From Paenibacillus rigui (lineage in GTDB: Bacteria > Bacillota > Bacilli > Paenibacillales > NBRC-103111), in NCBI RefSeq assembly GCF_002234615.1, contig NZ_NMQW01000017.1, positions 62,001-126,000 of the forward strand: 64,000 bases of DNA. The letters run 5' to 3'. Below, piece by piece: positions 61,508 through 64,000 of the stretch. The translations under genes and the position numbers were made by a program. Within the stretch, counting starts at the first letter, position 1. Every line of letters starts with the position of its first letter. The notes under the pieces were generated by a model, which had not been told where the DNA came from, searched no databases, and saw nothing but the letters and a program-made list of their open reading frames with translations.

Positions 61508-63061
61508 TTATTTGGTGTGTGCCTGTTGAAATGCGGCAATGGCATCGAATTCGTCCTTCAACTGATGGTACACACGATTATAAATTTTTGTCAACTGCTG
61601 ATACAACTCGTAATGCTCGGTGTTCGTCTTATGGCTATGCGTTATCTGCATCCATTGATGCACCATGGAGAAGTCGCTGATCTCACCCATGGCAAGCAGT
61701 CCCAATTGAGCCGCGCCTAATCCGGAGCTCTCAATCGAGTTCGGAACGGCAACAGAGCTTCCGGTCACATCCGCCATCGCTTGCAGCCAGAACTTGGAAC
61801 GGGCAAACCCGCCGGAAGCCCGAATTTCTTTAGTCGGCCCGGACAATTCCTCCAATGCGTTAAGTACCGAGTAAATACGATATACAACGCCCTCCAGCAC
61901 TGCACGGATCATATGCTTCTTCTCATGGTACAACGACAATCCGAAGAATACGCCGCGTGCATTCGCATTCCAGTAGGGCGCTCTCTCACCCGCCAGCAGC
62001 GGTAAGAAAATGAGCCCGTCCGAGCCTGCCGCCACTTCCTGCGCTAACGAAGTCAAATAATCGTACGGGTCCATCCCTCTGCGGCGTCCTTCTTCGGCTT
62101 CTGCCGTAGCCAGCTGATCGCGTACCCAGCGGAACATGATTCCGCCGTTATTGATCGCTCCGCCAACGACCCAGAAGTCTTCCTTCAGCGCGTAGCAGAA
62201 CAACCGTCCCTTCGGATCGGTGATCGGCTCTCTGACGACGCCTCTCACAGCACCGCTCGTACCGATTGTAACAGCGTAGACGCCTTCTTCAAACGCACCG
62301 ACACCAAGGTTAGCGAGAACGCCGTCAGATGCGCCGACGACAAACGGAGTATCTGCATGAAGTCCCATAGCTGCAGCATATTCCGCTTTCATGCCTTGCA
62401 CACGATGCACTGTGGAGACCGGCTCGGAAAGCTGCTCCTCCCTGACCCCGCATGCTTCCAAAGCCTGCTTGTCCCACTTCAGCTGGCGAAGATTGAACAG
62501 GCCGGTAGCACTCGCTAGCGAATAATCAATGACGAACTGCCCGAACAGCTTCGCAAACACATATTCCTTAATTCCGATAAACTTATGGGCCTGCTCAAAA
62601 ATAACGGGACGGTTGTCCCGGAACCACATCAGCTTCAACAACGGGGACATCGGATGCAGTGGAGTGCCCGTGTTCATGTAGATTTGGTGACCGTCGAGCT
62701 GTTCCTTAAGCACCTTCACGTAATTCACGCTCCGGTTGTCCGCAAACGTGATGCATTGGGTCAAAAGATTCAAGTCGCGGTCAACTGCGATCAAGCTGTG
62801 CATTGCAGAGCTGAAAGAAACGCAAAGCACCTGGCTCGGCAAAATTTTCGCTTTGGCTACAACCGCTTGAATCCCGTTTAGTACAGCCTGGAATATTTCA
62901 TTCGGGTCCTGCTCCGCCATATCCGGTCTTGGCGTGTACAACGGATACTCGATGGAATGGGATGCAAGGACGCGACCGTCTCTGTCGATAACCAGCGTCT
63001 TGGTGCTGGTCGTACCCAGATCGGCCGCAATGATGTACGGCTTTTGCAAAGACAAACTCAT
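61508..63061 (-). CDS. gntK: Gluconokinase (FGGY family)
   Basis: A 517-residue FGGY kinase that makes 6-phosphogluconate. It shows the ATPase loop AADLGTTSTKTLVIDRDG near 12-29, and SFSSAMHSLIAVD and TFADNRSVNYV as in B. subtilis GntK, with later GTSGA and GGFARSKFWLQ. The ATG overlaps the TGA of the upstream LarA-like gene (ATGA), so the two are coupled. The product is the substrate of Gnd downstream. No gntP permease or gntR repressor is visible here. Confidence 0.93.
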   Translation of the reverse strand: MSLSLQKPYIIAADLGTTSTKTLVIDRDGRVLASHSIEYPLYTPRPDMAEQDPNEIFQAVLNGIQAVVAKAKILPSQVLCVSFSSAMHSLIAVDRDLNLLTQCITFADNRSVNYVKVLKEQLDGHQIYMNTGTPLHPMSPLLKLMWFRDNRPVIFEQAHKFIGIKEYVFAKLFGQFVIDYSLASATGLFNLRQLKWDKQALEACGVREEQLSEPVSTVHRVQGMKAEYAAAMGLHADTPFVVGASDGVLANLGVGAFEEGVYAVTIGTSGAVRGVVREPITDPKGRLFCYALKEDFWVVGGAINNGGIMFRWVRDQLATAEAEEGRRRGMDPYDYLTSLAQEVAAGSDGLIFLPLLAGERAPYWNANARGVFFGLSLYHEKKHMIRAVLEGVVYRIYSVLNALEELSGPTKEIRASGGFARSKFWLQAMADVTGSSVAVPNSIESSGLGAAQLGLLAMGEISDFSMVHQWMQITHSHKTNTEHYELYQQLTKIYNRVYHQLKDEFDAIAAFQQAHTK

Positions 63062-64000
63062 TTCACTAAATTCCCTTCGCTGTCAAATTGGAGGTCGTAC
63101 GGCTCCGTCAAAATTTCGATATCAGCGTGCTTTCTTGCTTCTTCCAGCAGGTTAACCGAAATTTCGATTTCCCCTAGGTGAAGCGTGTCTTGAATACGCA
63201 CCAGCCTGCATTTTGTATAATCCAAAATATTGCATGTTTTGACCCCGGCTTTAATGGCGTAAAAGTCATTATCCAATGTCGTGGAAATTTTGGTCGGTGC
63301 GCAAACCGTCGAAGTCAAGCCGTTGACAAACGTTGCCGCTCTATCCATTTTATCGACCAGACGCTGTGTCGTAAAGTCCGCAGTGCCTACCCCATTCGCG
63401 TTACCTTTCGTTTCGGGGGTCAAATCCAGTACAATCATCTTCGATACATCGGGTCCGCCGTGCGCATAGGGAGTCGGGTAACGGCCGGTTACATTCGGAT
63501 CCATCCCGTCACCACTAATATTTTTACCGATGTAATCGATCACCAGCACGTCGATCTGGTCGAACAAAATTTTCGGAAGGCGGGCTTTCGCTTCTTCCAG
63601 CAGGACCATCTCGCGCGCCTCGATCTGCTCGGCCGGCAGCACCTCGATACGGCAGGTTTCATCGTATGCATTCTCTACCAAAGCAACACCGAAGACAATC
63701 GGAAGCTTCTCAATCATAATTGTGGCCATTGCAGGCACATTCTCCGCCATGTATTTAAATCCGAGCTGATGACAAGCTTCAGCCCCTTTTTGCTTACCAA
63801 GCCCGATAGCGATCATCTTCATAATGCCGCTCTCAATCCGTCCACGGAACGCAGTATGCGGCTTCACGCGATTAATCACGACGATGGCGTCCGCTTCGGA
63901 AGCGATTTTGTCCACATAGACAGGCAGCCCGTTAGGCAGCTCATCGATTTTGACGACTTCCATGGACGAACGAATCGGTGCGCCCATCGCTTCTTCGGTA
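63058..64000 (-). CDS. LarA-superfamily (DUF2088) protein, N-terminus outside window
   Basis: The frame is open to the right edge, so the N-terminal part is missing. The visible 314 residues resemble the nickel-dependent lactate racemase superfamily. The segment NGLPVYVDKIASEADAIVVI matches LarA around its central motif. His44 (KPHTAF) and Lys57 (SGIMKM), counted from the first internal Met, fall where LarA has the His and the Lys that hold its nickel-pincer cofactor. It is coupled to gntK. Related proteins include gluconate 2-epimerases, which would fit this operon; that role is inference. Confidence 0.75.
   Translation of the reverse strand, partial: TEEAMGAPIRSSMEVVKIDELPNGLPVYVDKIASEADAIVVINRVKPHTAFRGRIESGIMKMIAIGLGKQKGAEACHQLGFKYMAENVPAMATIMIEKLPIVFGVALVENAYDETCRIEVLPAEQIEAREMVLLEEAKARLPKILFDQIDVLVIDYIGKNISGDGMDPNVTGRYPTPYAHGGPDVSKMIVLDLTPETKGNANGVGTADFTTQRLVDKMDRAATFVNGLTSTVCAPTKISTTLDNDFYAIKAGVKTCNILDYTKCRLVRIQDTLHLGEIEISVNLLEEARKHADIEILTEPYDLQFDSEGNLVK

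Noticed and set aside
1-64000. Mobile elements, CRISPR arrays, rRNA and tRNA genes
   Set aside because: I found no transposase, spacer-repeat pattern or cloverleaf-like sequence; the tandem repeats at 4185 have no CRISPR-like spacers.

Overview
The window is bacterial chromosome from a member of the Bacillales. Gene content and order fit Paenibacillus or a close relative best: the yicC-remA-gmk-rpoZ-coaBC-priA block, YlbF/YlbG, YlaN, YugN, RqcH, CcpA with acsA/acuA/acuC, a tyrosyl T-box leader, strong AGGAGG-type ribosome binding sites and frequent TTG and GTG starts. I see no IS element, prophage, CRISPR array, rRNA or tRNA gene. Genes cover nearly all of the window. The only gaps over 300 bases are the rpsD leader (34797-35152) and the tyrS T-box region with the divergent PBP promoter (37154-37661).

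Layout. 1-8142, minus: dapF, a methionine-cycle bifunctional enzyme, yicC, remA, gmk, rpoZ, coaBC and priA (which runs off the left edge). A tandem array of palindromes lies in front of remA. 8319-19706: a P-type Ca2+ ATPase, RqcH, a PHP phosphatase-galU-ugd operon for UDP-sugar supply, a LysR regulator, YlbG and asparaginase. 19710-24779: YlbF with a Cys-rich tail, an XPB helicase with its partner protein, and a lipoprotein nuclease. 24855-35752: scattered housekeeping genes, including an FtsW/RodA-type protein, a CAX exchanger, YlaN, an HPr-like protein without the phosphorylatable His, and rpsD. 35900-44687: T-box-controlled tyrS, a class A PBP with FN3 domains, and acsA divergent from acuA-acuC with candidate CcpA sites between them. 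44888-54252: ccpA, mtnN, glyQS, a VanZ protein, overlapping ptsG-ptsI without ptsH, and a low-complexity repeat protein whose ribosome binding site is buried in a long inverted repeat. 54359-58685: thiE, a C39-like peptidase, a divergent EPSP synthase and shikimate kinase. 59216-64000: a gluconate operon (LarA-like protein, gluconokinase, SDR, 6-phosphogluconate dehydrogenase) that runs off the right edge.

Several genes connect through carbon control. CcpA, the PTS enzymes, the HPr-like protein that keeps only the regulatory Ser motif, and the acetate genes with cre-like sites all belong to catabolite regulation. The items most worth a second look are the SD-sequestering inverted repeat with the repeat-protein gene, the LarA-like protein in the gluconate operon, the variant EPSP synthase, the His-less HPr-like protein, and the 38-bp palindromic repeats before remA. 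None amounts to a proven new system from sequence alone.
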